In this document: piece by piece, positions 24,154 through 33,251 of the stretch
Layout of the letters: every line of letters starts with the position of its first letter
How positions within the stretch are numbered: the first letter of the stretch is position 1
Assembly (NCBI GenBank): GCA_001464375.1
Contig: LNEW01000145.1
Coordinates: forward strand, 162,330 to 226,329
Source of the DNA: Rhodospirillales bacterium Ga0074136
GTDB lineage: Bacteria > Pseudomonadota > Alphaproteobacteria > Acetobacterales > Acetobacteraceae
DNA length: 64,000 nucleotides
Direction: 5' to 3'
Program-made: the position numbers and the translations under genes
The notes under the pieces: model-generated
Databases searched by the model: none
Told to the model about the DNA's origin: nothing
The model's input: only the letters and a program-made list of their open reading frames with translations

Positions 24154-26361
24154 TCATGCCCTGTCCGGGGTGCGCCAGGATACCGGTTCCAGATAGAGTG
24201 CGCCGAGCGGCGGCAGGTCGATGCAGGCGGAAGCCGGCAGACCGTGGCAGGATGCGTCGGTGGCGACCACCTGGCCCGCCGCGCCTGCGCCGCTGCCGCC
24301 GAAACCCGCTGCATCGGTGTTCAGCAGCACGCGCCAGGCGCCCGCCGCCGGCAGGCCGATGCGCCAGCCTGGCCGCGGCACCGGCGTAAAGTTGCAGATC
24401 ACCGCCACCGGCTTTCCGCCTGCGCCATCGAAGCGCAACCAGGAGAACACCGAATGCGCCGCGTCGTCGGCATCGATCCAGCGGAAGCCCTCCGGTTCGC
24501 AGTCACGCGCATGCAGCGCCGGGTGTCCGCGATGCAGCGTGTTCAGCGCGCGTACGAGGTCCTGCACGCCGCGATGCGGTGCGTGCTGCAGCAGCCACCA
24601 GTCGCATTCCTGCGTTTCCGACCATTCGCGCCAGGGTGCGAATTCCTGCCCCATGAACAGCAGTTTCTTGCCGGGGTGGCCCCACATGAACGCGTAGTAG
24701 CAGCGCAGCGTCGCGAAGCGTTGCCAGTCGTCGCCCGGCAGGCGGCCAAGCAGCGTGCCCTTGCCGTGCACCACCTCGTCATGGCTGAGCGGCAGGATGA
24801 AGGCCTCGTTCCACGCATACATCAGGCCGAAGGTGACAAGGTCGTGATGGTGGCGCCGGTGTATCGGGTCCTGCGCGAGGTAGCGCAGCGTATCGTTCAT
24901 CCAGCCCATGTTCCACTTGAAGCGGAAGCCGAGGCCGCCCGGCGTGGATGTCGGCGCCGTCACGCCGCCCCAGGCCGAGGCTTCCTCGGCGGCGGTGAGC
25001 GCCCCCGGGTTTTCGCGCGCGATCAGGTCGCTCGCGCCTTGCAGGAAAGCCACCGCATCGCGGTTGACGTTGCTGCCATCCTCGTTCGGCGCCCAGCCAT
25101 CCGGCGCGCGGTCGTAGTCGAGGTAGAGCATGGAGGAGACCGCATCCACGCGCAGCCCGTCCGCGTGGTAGCGCCCCAGCCAGAACAGCGCATTGGCGGC
25201 CAGGAAGGCCGCGACCTCACGCCGGCCGAAATCGAAGACCGCGGTGCCCCAGCCCGGCAGGAAGCCGCGCCGCGGGTCGGAGTGTTCATAGAGCGGCCCG
25301 CCATCGAAACGCGCTAGCCCCTGCGCATCGACCGGGAAATGCGCCGGCACCCAGTCCAGCAACACGCCAATGCCCGCGGCGTGCGCGCGGTCGATGAAGC
25401 GCGCCAGGCCCTCCGGCGGCCCGTGGCGCGCCGTGACGGCATAGAGCCCGAGCGGCTGGTAGCCCCAGGAGGCATCGAGCGGATGCTCGCTGACCGGCAT
25501 GAATTCGACATGCGTGAAGCCGAGATCCACCACGTAGGGAATCAGCGCATCCGCGAGTTCGTCCCATGTGTGGAAGCGCCCGTCCGGATGCCGGCGCCAC
25601 GACCCGGCATGGACCTCGTAGATCGCCATCGGTTCGCGCCGCGCGTCCCTGCCGGCGCGCGAGGCCGTCCAGGCCTGGTCGGTCCAGGCGAAGCGGTCGG
25701 TGCGCGCGACGATCGACGCGCTGGCCGGGCGCAATTCCGCGGCGAAGCCCACCGGGTCGGCCTTCAGCGGACACAGCACGCCATCGCGCCCGAGGATCTC
25801 GTACTTGTACCGCGCACCCTCCGTTACGCCCGGCAGGAAGATCTCCCACAGCCCGGAATCGACGCGCTTGCGCATGGGATGGCGTCGCCCGTCCCAGGCG
25901 TTGAAGTCGCCCACCACCGACACGCGGCGCGCCTCCGGCGCCCAGACCGCGAAGCGCACGCCATCGACGCCCTCATGCATGCAGGGGTGCGCGCCGAGGC
26001 GGTCGAACAGGCGCGCATGCGTGCCTTCGATCAACAGATGATCATCGAGCGGGCCGAGCGTCGGCCCGAACGCGTAGGGGTCGTCGAAGGCCCAGGTCGC
26101 GCTGCCCCGTGCGGCGTGCAGGCGATAGGCGAGGGGCAGCGTGGCGCCGGCGACGAAGCCTTCGAAGAACCCCGCGGAGTCCCGACAGTCCAGCGCCACC
26201 GGATCGGGCATGACGGCGCTGACGCGCTCAGCCCCCGGCACGAAGGCCCGCACCACCACGCCGCCGGGCACCGCATGCGGGCCAAGCAACGCGAAGGGAT
26301 CGGCATGGCGCGCGGCGAGGAGGTCGGCGATCGTGTCGGCTTCCGCCCGCCACCCGGTCAT
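24154..26361 (-). CDS. glgB: 1,4-alpha-glucan branching enzyme
   Basis: A 735-residue GH13 branching enzyme with two N-terminal CBM48-type domains and a catalytic barrel. The catalytic residues are Asp406 (LRVDAVSSMLYLDY), Glu459 (TAAEEASAW) and Asp528 (LSHDEVVHGK), almost the same numbers as in the E. coli enzyme. It introduces alpha-1,6 branches. ATG 26361 overlaps the glgP stop (ATGA), which fixes the start; longer in-frame extensions upstream read glgP in another frame. Confidence 0.95.
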   Translation of the reverse strand: MTGWRAEADTIADLLAARHADPFALLGPHAVPGGVVVRAFVPGAERVSAVMPDPVALDCRDSAGFFEGFVAGATLPLAYRLHAARGSATWAFDDPYAFGPTLGPLDDHLLIEGTHARLFDRLGAHPCMHEGVDGVRFAVWAPEARRVSVVGDFNAWDGRRHPMRKRVDSGLWEIFLPGVTEGARYKYEILGRDGVLCPLKADPVGFAAELRPASASIVARTDRFAWTDQAWTASRAGRDARREPMAIYEVHAGSWRRHPDGRFHTWDELADALIPYVVDLGFTHVEFMPVSEHPLDASWGYQPLGLYAVTARHGPPEGLARFIDRAHAAGIGVLLDWVPAHFPVDAQGLARFDGGPLYEHSDPRRGFLPGWGTAVFDFGRREVAAFLAANALFWLGRYHADGLRVDAVSSMLYLDYDRAPDGWAPNEDGSNVNRDAVAFLQGASDLIARENPGALTAAEEASAWGGVTAPTSTPGGLGFRFKWNMGWMNDTLRYLAQDPIHRRHHHDLVTFGLMYAWNEAFILPLSHDEVVHGKGTLLGRLPGDDWQRFATLRCYYAFMWGHPGKKLLFMGQEFAPWREWSETQECDWWLLQHAPHRGVQDLVRALNTLHRGHPALHARDCEPEGFRWIDADDAAHSVFSWLRFDGAGGKPVAVICNFTPVPRPGWRIGLPAAGAWRVLLNTDAAGFGGSGAGAAGQVVATDASCHGLPASACIDLPPLGALYLEPVSWRTPDRA

Positions 26362-28811
26362 GTCGCCACCGGCACGCCCCAGATCTCGCTGGCGTATTCG
26401 GCGATCGACCGGTCGGAGGAGAACCACCCCATGCCCGCCGTGTTCAGCACCGCGGTGCGTCGCCAGGCATCCTGGTCGCGGTACATCGCGCCTGCGCTCT
26501 GCTGCGCGGCGCAATAGGCGTCGAAATCGGCGGCGACCATGAACCAGTCCTCGGCGCGCAACGACGCCACGAGATCGGCGTAGCGGCCGTGATCGTCGGG
26601 CGAGAAGACGCCGCCGCCGATCGCCGCCAGCACCTCGGCGAGCGTGTCGGATGCGGCCTCAGCCTGTGACCCGCGCCAGCCGGCATCGCGACGCTGCGTC
26701 ACTTCCTCGGCCGACAGGCCGAACAGGAACATGTTCTGGGCGCCGATATGCTCGGCCATTTCGACGGTGGCGCCATCCAGCGTGCCGATGGTCAGCGCGC
26801 CGTTCAGCGCCAGCTTCATGTTGCCGGTGCCGGACGCCTCCATGCCGGCGGTCGAGATCTGCTCGGACAAATCGGCGGCGGGCACGATCACCTCGGCCGC
26901 CGAGACGTTGTAGTTCGGCAGGAAGGCCACCTTCAGCAGGCCGCGGACCGATGGGTCGCGGTTGACCACGCGCGCCACGTCACAGGCCAGCTTGATGATG
27001 AGCTTCGCGCGGTGGTAGCCGGGCGCGGCCTTGCCGGCGAACACCTTCACCACCGGCGTCCAGTCGCGCATCGGCTGCGCGCGCATCGCCTCGTACAGGG
27101 CCACGGTCTGCAGGATGTTCAGCAGCTGGCGCTTGTATTCGTGGATGCGCTTGATCTGCACGTCGAACAGCGCGGCTGGGTCGACGCGCACGCCGGCCTG
27201 TTCGCGCAGCATCGTCGCCAGCGCTTCCTTGTTGGCGCGCTTCACTGCGGCGAAGCGGCCCTGGAAGGCGGCGTCGCCCGACAGGTCGCGCAGCTGCGGC
27301 AACACGTCGGGCGCATCCAGCACGCGCGGGCCCAGCGCGTCGACCAGCAGGTCGGTGAGGCCGGGATTGCACTGCATCAGCCAGCGGCGGAAGGAAATGC
27401 CGTTGGTCTTGTTGACGATACGGTCCGGGTACAGCGCGTTGAAGTCGCGGAACACCGTCTGGCGCATCAACCCGGTATGCAGCGCCGAGACGCCGTTCAC
27501 CTTGTGCGACCCCACGAAGGCCAGGTTGCCCATGCGCACGCGCCGGCCGTGATCCTCCCCGATCAGCGAGACCGACGCCAGCAGCCGGTCGTCGCTCGGA
27601 TGCGCCGCGCGCACGGTATCCAGATGTTCGGCATTGATCCGGTAGATGATCTGCATGTGGCGCGGCAGCAGCCGTTCCATCAGCGGCACCGGCCAGGATT
27701 CCAGCGCTTCGGGTAGCAGGGTGTGGTTGGTGTAGGAAATGGCGCCACGGGTGATGACCCAGGCCCGGGCCCATGGCACGTCATGCTCGTCGACCAGCAG
27801 GCGCATCAGTTCCACGACCGCGATCGCCGGATGCGTGTCGTTCAACTGGATGGACACCCGTTCGGCCAGGGTGTCGACGGTTCCGGCCTGGCGCAACTGC
27901 CGCCGCATCAGGTCCTGCAATGCGGCCGAGGTGAAGAAGTATTCCTGCCGCAGCCGCAGTTCCTGACCGGCCGGGCTGTCATCCGATGGATAGAGCACCT
28001 TCGAGATCGATTCCGCACGCACCTGCTCGGCGAGCGCGCCGAGATGGTCACCGCGGTTGAAGGCATCGAGGCGCAACGGATCCGGCGCGCGCGCCCGCCA
28101 CAGCCGCAGCACGTTCACGTGTTTGCCGCGCCAGCCCACCACCGGCGTGTCGTAGGCGACGGCATCCACCCATTCGCCGGGGCTCCAGCGCAGGCGTTCA
28201 CTGCCGTCGGGCAGCGCCTCGGCCGTGACCTCGCCGCCGAATCCGATGCGGTGGCGGATCTCGGGGCGGGCGAATTCCCAGGGGTTGCCGAAGGACAGCC
28301 AGTCCTCGGGGAATTCCTGCTGCCAGCCGTCGCGCAGGATCTGCCGGAACAGCCCGTGGTCGTAGCGGATGCCGTAGCCGAAGGCGGGGATGGCGAGGGT
28401 GGACATGCTCTCGAGGAAGCAGGCGGCGAGCCGGCCGAGCCCGCCATTGCCCAGCGCCGCATCGGGCTCGGCAAGCCGCGCCTGGTCGAGCGTCACGCCC
28501 AGCTCGGCCAGCGCGCTGCGCAATTCGCCCGCGAGACCCAGATTGCCGACATTCTCCCGCAGCAGCCGCCCGATGAGGAATTCAAGCGAGAGGTAGTAGA
28601 CGTGCTTGCCTTCCTTGCCGCGGTTGTCCTGCATCTGCGCGAGGAAGCGCTCCACCACGTGGTCGCGCACCGCGAGCGCAGTCGCCATGAACCAGTCGCG
28701 GTCGCGCGCCTCTGACGGCGGCTTGCCGAGGGTGTAGGTGAGCTTGCGCAGGATGAGGTCCCGCAGCGCCAGGGACGGGTTGGCGGCGGGAAGGCTTGCG
28801 GCCGTGTTCAG
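26358..28811 (-). CDS. glgP: Glycogen/maltodextrin phosphorylase
   Basis: About 817 residues, GT35 family, releasing glucose-1-phosphate from alpha-1,4-glucan ends. Landmarks are YYLSLEFLIGRLL, LGNGGLGRLAACFLES and IQLNDTHPAIAVVE. The pyridoxal-phosphate lysine is Lys666 in EASGTGNMK. The start is uncertain. No ATG lies near the expected N-terminus; CTG at 28811, preceded by GGAG 7 bases upstream, gives the usual length, GTG at 28862 is an alternative, and an ATG far upstream at 28991 adds unrelated sequence. It is the first gene of the leftward glg operon, so breakdown and synthesis genes share one promoter. The 253-base gap to the next rightward gene holds no other recognisable feature. Confidence 0.92.
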   Translation of the reverse strand: MNTAASLPAANPSLALRDLILRKLTYTLGKPPSEARDRDWFMATALAVRDHVVERFLAQMQDNRGKEGKHVYYLSLEFLIGRLLRENVGNLGLAGELRSALAELGVTLDQARLAEPDAALGNGGLGRLAACFLESMSTLAIPAFGYGIRYDHGLFRQILRDGWQQEFPEDWLSFGNPWEFARPEIRHRIGFGGEVTAEALPDGSERLRWSPGEWVDAVAYDTPVVGWRGKHVNVLRLWRARAPDPLRLDAFNRGDHLGALAEQVRAESISKVLYPSDDSPAGQELRLRQEYFFTSAALQDLMRRQLRQAGTVDTLAERVSIQLNDTHPAIAVVELMRLLVDEHDVPWARAWVITRGAISYTNHTLLPEALESWPVPLMERLLPRHMQIIYRINAEHLDTVRAAHPSDDRLLASVSLIGEDHGRRVRMGNLAFVGSHKVNGVSALHTGLMRQTVFRDFNALYPDRIVNKTNGISFRRWLMQCNPGLTDLLVDALGPRVLDAPDVLPQLRDLSGDAAFQGRFAAVKRANKEALATMLREQAGVRVDPAALFDVQIKRIHEYKRQLLNILQTVALYEAMRAQPMRDWTPVVKVFAGKAAPGYHRAKLIIKLACDVARVVNRDPSVRGLLKVAFLPNYNVSAAEVIVPAADLSEQISTAGMEASGTGNMKLALNGALTIGTLDGATVEMAEHIGAQNMFLFGLSAEEVTQRRDAGWRGSQAEAASDTLAEVLAAIGGGVFSPDDHGRYADLVASLRAEDWFMVAADFDAYCAAQQSAGAMYRDQDAWRRTAVLNTAGMGWFSSDRSIAEYASEIWGVPVAT

Positions 28812-29064
28812 GGGACGGTCTCCGGGTGGGACGCTGTTGGGCCGTGAGCCTAGCAGACGCACGGGGCGCCCCAAAGCAGTTGCAGCATGACGCAGGCGCG
28901 GCGTCCGTTGACACCCCCCGCCGGTCGCGCCACCACTCCTGCCCAGCCGCCGGGTGCGGCGCACGCCGATGGCAGGGTTTCGAGCGAACACCCGGCCACC
29001 ACCATGCCGGGTTCTCTTGCCGCGGGGCAGTCATGCACCTCCTCCATGTGACGGCGCCGCGCCG

Positions 29065-29706
29065 ATGATCCAGGTCGAGGCGCATAAGGGCGGCGTCCGG
29101 CTGCTGCGGCTCGACCGCCCGCAGAAGCGCAACGCGATGGACCGCGCGATGGTCGAGGCGCTGCTCGCAGCGCTGCGGGACGCGGGCAACGATCCCGCCG
29201 TGGCGGCCATCGTACTGGCGGGCGCGGCGGGCGGCTTCTCGGCCGGTGCCGACCTGGCCGAGATGAAGCAACTCGCGTCCGATCCGGCGGCACGGGCGGC
29301 GCGTTCGGCGCTCACCGTCGCGTTGATGGATGCGCCGACGCAGGTTCCGAAGCCGGTCGTCGCAGCGGTGCAGGGTGCCGCCATGGGGGCCGGTGCATCG
29401 CTGGCGCTCGCCTGCGATGCGGTGGCGATGGCCGAGGATGCGCGCCTCGCCTGGCCCGAGGCGAAGCACGCCATGCTGCCCCGGCTGGTCGCCCCCGTGC
29501 TGCTGCGCCACCTCGGCCCGAAGCCGGCCTTCGACCTGCTGGCGACCGGGCGTGCCGTGGGTGCGGCCGAAGCGCTCGCACTCGGGCTCGCGACCCGCGT
29601 CGTCCCGGCGGCGCAGGTGGAAGACGTGGCCTGCGCCATGGCCGCCTCCGCCGCGCTGCTGCCGCCCGAGGCGATGGCCGAGCTCAAGCGCATGGTGCAC
29701 GCATGA
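29065..29706 (+). CDS. Enoyl-CoA hydratase/isomerase family protein, short
   Basis: A 213-residue crotonase-fold protein. The CoA and oxyanion-hole signatures are visible as LDRPQKRNAMD, GGFSAGADLAEM and GAAMGAGASLALACD. It lacks roughly the last 40 residues of ordinary crotonases, the helices that close the trimer. The stop overlaps the next start (ATGA at 29703), so the short form is how the gene is now organised. ATG 29065 was chosen because it gives the normal N-terminus. It opens an operon with a CoA-transferase, a second hydratase and an acyl-CoA synthetase. Confidence 0.85.
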   Translation: MIQVEAHKGGVRLLRLDRPQKRNAMDRAMVEALLAALRDAGNDPAVAAIVLAGAAGGFSAGADLAEMKQLASDPAARAARSALTVALMDAPTQVPKPVVAAVQGAAMGAGASLALACDAVAMAEDARLAWPEAKHAMLPRLVAPVLLRHLGPKPAFDLLATGRAVGAAEALALGLATRVVPAAQVEDVACAMAASAALLPPEAMAELKRMVHA

Positions 29707-30899
29707 AGCCGCTTGAAGGCGTGCGCATCCTGGACCTGTCGCGTGTGCTCGCCTGCCCCTTCGCCTCGATGATCCTGGCGGAACTTGGCGCCGAGGTGAC
29801 CAAGGTCGAACAGCCCGGCAGCGGCGACGAGACGCGCGGCTTCGAACCCTTCGCCGAAGGGCCCGGTGGGGCGGTCAGCGGTTACTTCATGTCCTGCAAC
29901 CGGTCCAAGCGGTCGGTCACGGTCAACCTGCGCCACGCCGAGGGCCAGGCGATCATCCGCGGCCTGGCCGCGCAAGCCGACGTGCTGCTGGAGAACTTCC
30001 CGGTCGGCACGCTGAAGCGGCGCGGCCTGGACTGGCCATCGCTGCAGGCGGTCAACCCGCGGCTGGTCTACCTGTCCTGCACCGGCTTCGGGCAGACCGG
30101 GCCTTACGCAAAGCGCAAGGGCTACGACACCGTGTTCCAGGCCATGGGCGGGCTGATGAGCCTGACCGGCGAACGCGGCGGCGGGCCGGTGAAGCCGGGA
30201 CTGCCGGTGGCGGATTTGACCTCGGGCCTGTGGGTGGCGATCGCGGTGCTCACGGCGCTGCGCGGGCGCGATGCGACAGGGCAGGGCGGCTTCGTCGATT
30301 TCTCGATGCTGGACGGCCAGGTCAGCCTGCTGACGATTGCCGCGGCGCGCTGGTTCGCGTTGAACGAGGTTCCGCCGCGCCTGGGCACCGAGCATCCCGG
30401 CCGCGTACCGACCGCGAGCTTCCGCTGCCGCGACGGCCGCTTCCTGCACATCACCTGTTCCGACCAGCATTGGGCGCCACTGTGCCGCGCGCTGCGGCTC
30501 GACGCGCTGGCGGCCGATTTCGGGCTCGCGACCAATGCCGGCCGCGTCGCACGCCGCGCCGAGGTGATGAAGGCACTGACCGCCGCCATGGCCGCGCTGA
30601 CGCGTGCCGAGGCGGTGGCGGTGCTGGATGCCGAGGACGTGCCGAACGGCCCCGTGCTGGCGCTGGACGAGGTGCTGGCCGACGAGCACGTCGCCGCGCG
30701 CGGCATGGTCGCCAGCTTCGCGCATCCTGCGCTGGGCGACTTCCCCGCCCTGCCGGTGCCGCTGCGCTTCGAGGGCTGGGACCAGCCGGTGCCAGGCCGC
30801 CCGCCGCTGCTTGGCGAACATACGGACGACGTGCTGCGCGAGAGGCTCGGCTACGACCCCGCGCGCATCGCCGCATTGCGGGAGGCGGGGGCGATATGA
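29703..30899 (+). CDS. CaiB/BaiF family CoA-transferase
   Basis: A 398-residue class III CoA-transferase. The N-terminal pattern LEGVRILDLSRVLACPFAS and LAELGAEVTKVEQPG matches the family, and the catalytic aspartate is expected at Asp171 in PVADLTSG. It is a paralogue of the gene at 238. It overlaps both neighbours by 4 bases (ATGA at 29703 and at 30896), so it is made together with two enoyl-CoA hydratase family proteins and an acyl-CoA synthetase. The operon looks like a carboxylic-acid activation and beta-oxidation set. Confidence 0.9.
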   Translation: MKPLEGVRILDLSRVLACPFASMILAELGAEVTKVEQPGSGDETRGFEPFAEGPGGAVSGYFMSCNRSKRSVTVNLRHAEGQAIIRGLAAQADVLLENFPVGTLKRRGLDWPSLQAVNPRLVYLSCTGFGQTGPYAKRKGYDTVFQAMGGLMSLTGERGGGPVKPGLPVADLTSGLWVAIAVLTALRGRDATGQGGFVDFSMLDGQVSLLTIAAARWFALNEVPPRLGTEHPGRVPTASFRCRDGRFLHITCSDQHWAPLCRALRLDALAADFGLATNAGRVARRAEVMKALTAAMAALTRAEAVAVLDAEDVPNGPVLALDEVLADEHVAARGMVASFAHPALGDFPALPVPLRFEGWDQPVPGRPPLLGEHTDDVLRERLGYDPARIAALREAGAI

Positions 30900-31642
30900 G
30901 CGAACCGGTGGCGCTGTATGCGATCACGGATCAGGGCGTGGCGAGCCTGACGCTCAACCGGCCCGACGCGCGCAACGCGCTCAACACCGCCCTGTGCGAA
31001 GCGCTGCTGGAGGCCACGCGCCGCGCCGGCGCGGACGGTGCGAAGCTGCTGCTGCTGCGCGCCCGCGGACCGGTCTTCTGCGCCGGCGCCGATCTCAAGG
31101 AACGCCAGGGCATGGGCGACGACGCGATCCGCGCGCGGCGCCTCAAGGCCTTCGCCGCCTACGATGCGATCGAGCGATTGCCGATGCCGGTGGTCGCCGT
31201 GCTGGAAGGCCCCGCCGTGGGATCGGGCGTGGAGATCGCCGCTGCCGCGGATTTCATCATCGCCACGCCGGCGGCGAGTTTCCGCACGCCGGAGGCGTTG
31301 TGGGGCACGGTGGGCGCCACGCAGCGGCTGCCACGCGTGCTCGGCAAGCGCCTGGCGAAGGACCTGATGTTCACCGGCCGCGCGCTGTCGGCCGAGGAGG
31401 CGCTGGCTGCCGGCCTGGTCTCGCGCATCGTCGCGCCGGATGCGCTGGAGGAAAGTGTCGCCGCCGTCGCCGCCACCATCGCCAAGGCCCCGCCCGCCGC
31501 GCTGGCGCTGGCCAAGCGCTGCATCGACGAGGGGCTGGAACGCGACCCGCGCGGGGCGCTCGCCACCGAACTCATGGCGATCGAGGAAAGCCTCGCCGCC
31601 GCCGAATGGCGCCGTGCGATGGCCGGCTTCGGGGATCGCTGA
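30896..31642 (+). CDS. Enoyl-CoA hydratase/isomerase family protein
   Basis: A full-length 248-residue crotonase. Oxyanion-hole segments are FCAGADLKER and GPAVGSGVEIAAAAD, and the catalytic glutamate is expected in TPEALWG. It hydrates 2-enoyl-CoA or isomerises related esters. It shares its start with the upstream CoA-transferase stop and its stop with the acyl-CoA synthetase start (TGATG). Unlike the hydratase at 29065 it keeps the C-terminal trimerisation helices, so it is probably the functional hydratase of the operon. Confidence 0.9.
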   Translation: MSEPVALYAITDQGVASLTLNRPDARNALNTALCEALLEATRRAGADGAKLLLLRARGPVFCAGADLKERQGMGDDAIRARRLKAFAAYDAIERLPMPVVAVLEGPAVGSGVEIAAAADFIIATPAASFRTPEALWGTVGATQRLPRVLGKRLAKDLMFTGRALSAEEALAAGLVSRIVAPDALEESVAAVAATIAKAPPAALALAKRCIDEGLERDPRGALATELMAIEESLAAAEWRRAMAGFGDR

Positions 31643-33249
31643 TGGACCTCGCGCGCCTGTGTCCGCTCACCACCGAGGACGCGTTGCTGCGTGCGGTGGC
31701 GCTGGCCCCCGATGTCGAGGCGATCGTTGCCCCTGAAGACCGCGTGATCTTCGCGCAACTCGCGGATCAGGTTGCGCGCATCCGTGCGGCACTGGCCGCG
31801 GCCGGCGTGCAGCGTGGCGAACGCATCGGCATCTGCCTGGGCAACGGGCCGCGCTGGGTGGCGCTGTTCCTCGCCATCGGGTCGATCGGCGCGGTGGCGG
31901 TGCCGGTCAACACGCGCTTCAAGGCGGATGAGCTCGCCTATGCGCTGCGGCAGTCGCGCGTGCGGCTGCTGTTCCTCGGTGCGCGCGTGCTGAAGGTGGA
32001 TTTCCTGGCGATGCTGCGCGGCATCTGCGCCGCAATCGAGACGGCGCTGCCCGACCCCGCATTGCCGGACCTCGCGCGAGTGGTGGTGCTGGACGAGGAC
32101 GCGCCGCCGCGGGGCACGACTGGCTGGGATGCCTTCCTCGCCGCCGGCACCACGCCCGCCGCCGCCACCTGCACGCCCGGCGACACGCTGCTCATCCAAT
32201 ACACCTCCGGCACCACCTCCTTCCCCAAGGGCGTGATGCTCACGCATCGCAGCATGTGCGCGAACGGCTTTGTCTCCGGCGGGCGCATGGGGCTGCGCAT
32301 CGCCGACCGCTTCCACAGCGCGCGGCCATTCTTCCACGTGGCCGGCACCACGCTGTCCATCCTGTCCTGCCTGCAGCACGCGGCCACGCTGGTCACCATG
32401 GACCGCTTCGAGGCCGGCGAGGCGCTGCGCCTGATGGAAGCCGAACGCTGCACGCATTTCTCCGGCAACGACACCATGGCGTTGATGCTGCTGAACCACC
32501 CGGACCGCGCGCAGCGGCGCCTGGTGCTGCGCGGCGCCTGGGCGGCGGCATCACCCGCCATCGTGCGGCGCATCATCGACGAGCTGGGCGCGCGGGACTG
32601 CGTGGTCGGCTACGGGCTGTCGGAGGCTTCGCCGAACGTGGCGCAATCCTGCTGGTGGGAATCGGAAGACGTGCGCGTCTCCGCCCGCATGCGTCCACAG
32701 CCGGGAGTCGAGGTCCGCATCCGCGACAGCGAGAGTGGTCGCGACTGCGCTCCGGGCGAAGCCGGCGAGATCCTGGTGCGCGGCTGGAGCGTCATGCAGG
32801 GCTATTTCGACAAACCGTCGGAAACCGCCGCTGCGCTGGACGCACAGGGCTGGCTGTCGACCGGCGACATCGGCCGGCTCGGCATCGATGGACGGCTGGA
32901 ATTCGCCGGCCGCGCCAAGGAGATCATCCGCGTCGGCGGCGAGAATGTCGCCCCGGCCGAGGTCGAGGACATCCTCCACCGCCACCCCGCCATCCGCCAG
33001 GCCGTGGTGGTCGGCGTGCCCGATCCGCGATTGATGGAAGTGCCCTGCGCCTTCGTCGTGCTGAACGACGGCGCGCAGGCCAGCGAGGCCGACCTGCTCG
33101 CCTGGGCGCGCGACCGCATGGCCGGCTTCAAGCTGCCGCGCTACCTCCGCCTGGTCGATGGCTTCGAGGACATCGGCATGACGGCGAGTGCGAAGGTCCA
33201 GCGCAAGCCGCTCGCCGCCCATGCGGCGAAGCTGCTGGGTCTCGGCTGA
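31642..33249 (+). CDS. AMP-dependent acyl-CoA synthetase/ligase
   Basis: A 535-residue ANL-superfamily ligase. The phosphate-binding loop is YTSGTTSFPKGV, followed by the adenine-site motif VGYGLSEASPN, the hinge aspartate in LSTGDIGRL, and the C-terminal catalytic lysine in SAKVQRK. It activates a carboxylic acid through an acyl-adenylate to the CoA thioester. It is the last gene of the operon that starts at 29065 and ends 2 bases before a convergent Bug receptor gene. A medium-chain or aromatic acid is a possible substrate, but nothing here defines it. Confidence 0.9.
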   Translation: MDLARLCPLTTEDALLRAVALAPDVEAIVAPEDRVIFAQLADQVARIRAALAAAGVQRGERIGICLGNGPRWVALFLAIGSIGAVAVPVNTRFKADELAYALRQSRVRLLFLGARVLKVDFLAMLRGICAAIETALPDPALPDLARVVVLDEDAPPRGTTGWDAFLAAGTTPAAATCTPGDTLLIQYTSGTTSFPKGVMLTHRSMCANGFVSGGRMGLRIADRFHSARPFFHVAGTTLSILSCLQHAATLVTMDRFEAGEALRLMEAERCTHFSGNDTMALMLLNHPDRAQRRLVLRGAWAAASPAIVRRIIDELGARDCVVGYGLSEASPNVAQSCWWESEDVRVSARMRPQPGVEVRIRDSESGRDCAPGEAGEILVRGWSVMQGYFDKPSETAAALDAQGWLSTGDIGRLGIDGRLEFAGRAKEIIRVGGENVAPAEVEDILHRHPAIRQAVVVGVPDPRLMEVPCAFVVLNDGAQASEADLLAWARDRMAGFKLPRYLRLVDGFEDIGMTASAKVQRKPLAAHAAKLLGLG

Positions 33250-33251
33250 GG

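Noticed and set aside
29065..33249. A benzoate or other named aromatic pathway
   Set aside because: The operon has only generic CoA genes. No ring-cleavage or ring-reduction gene is present, so no substrate can be named.
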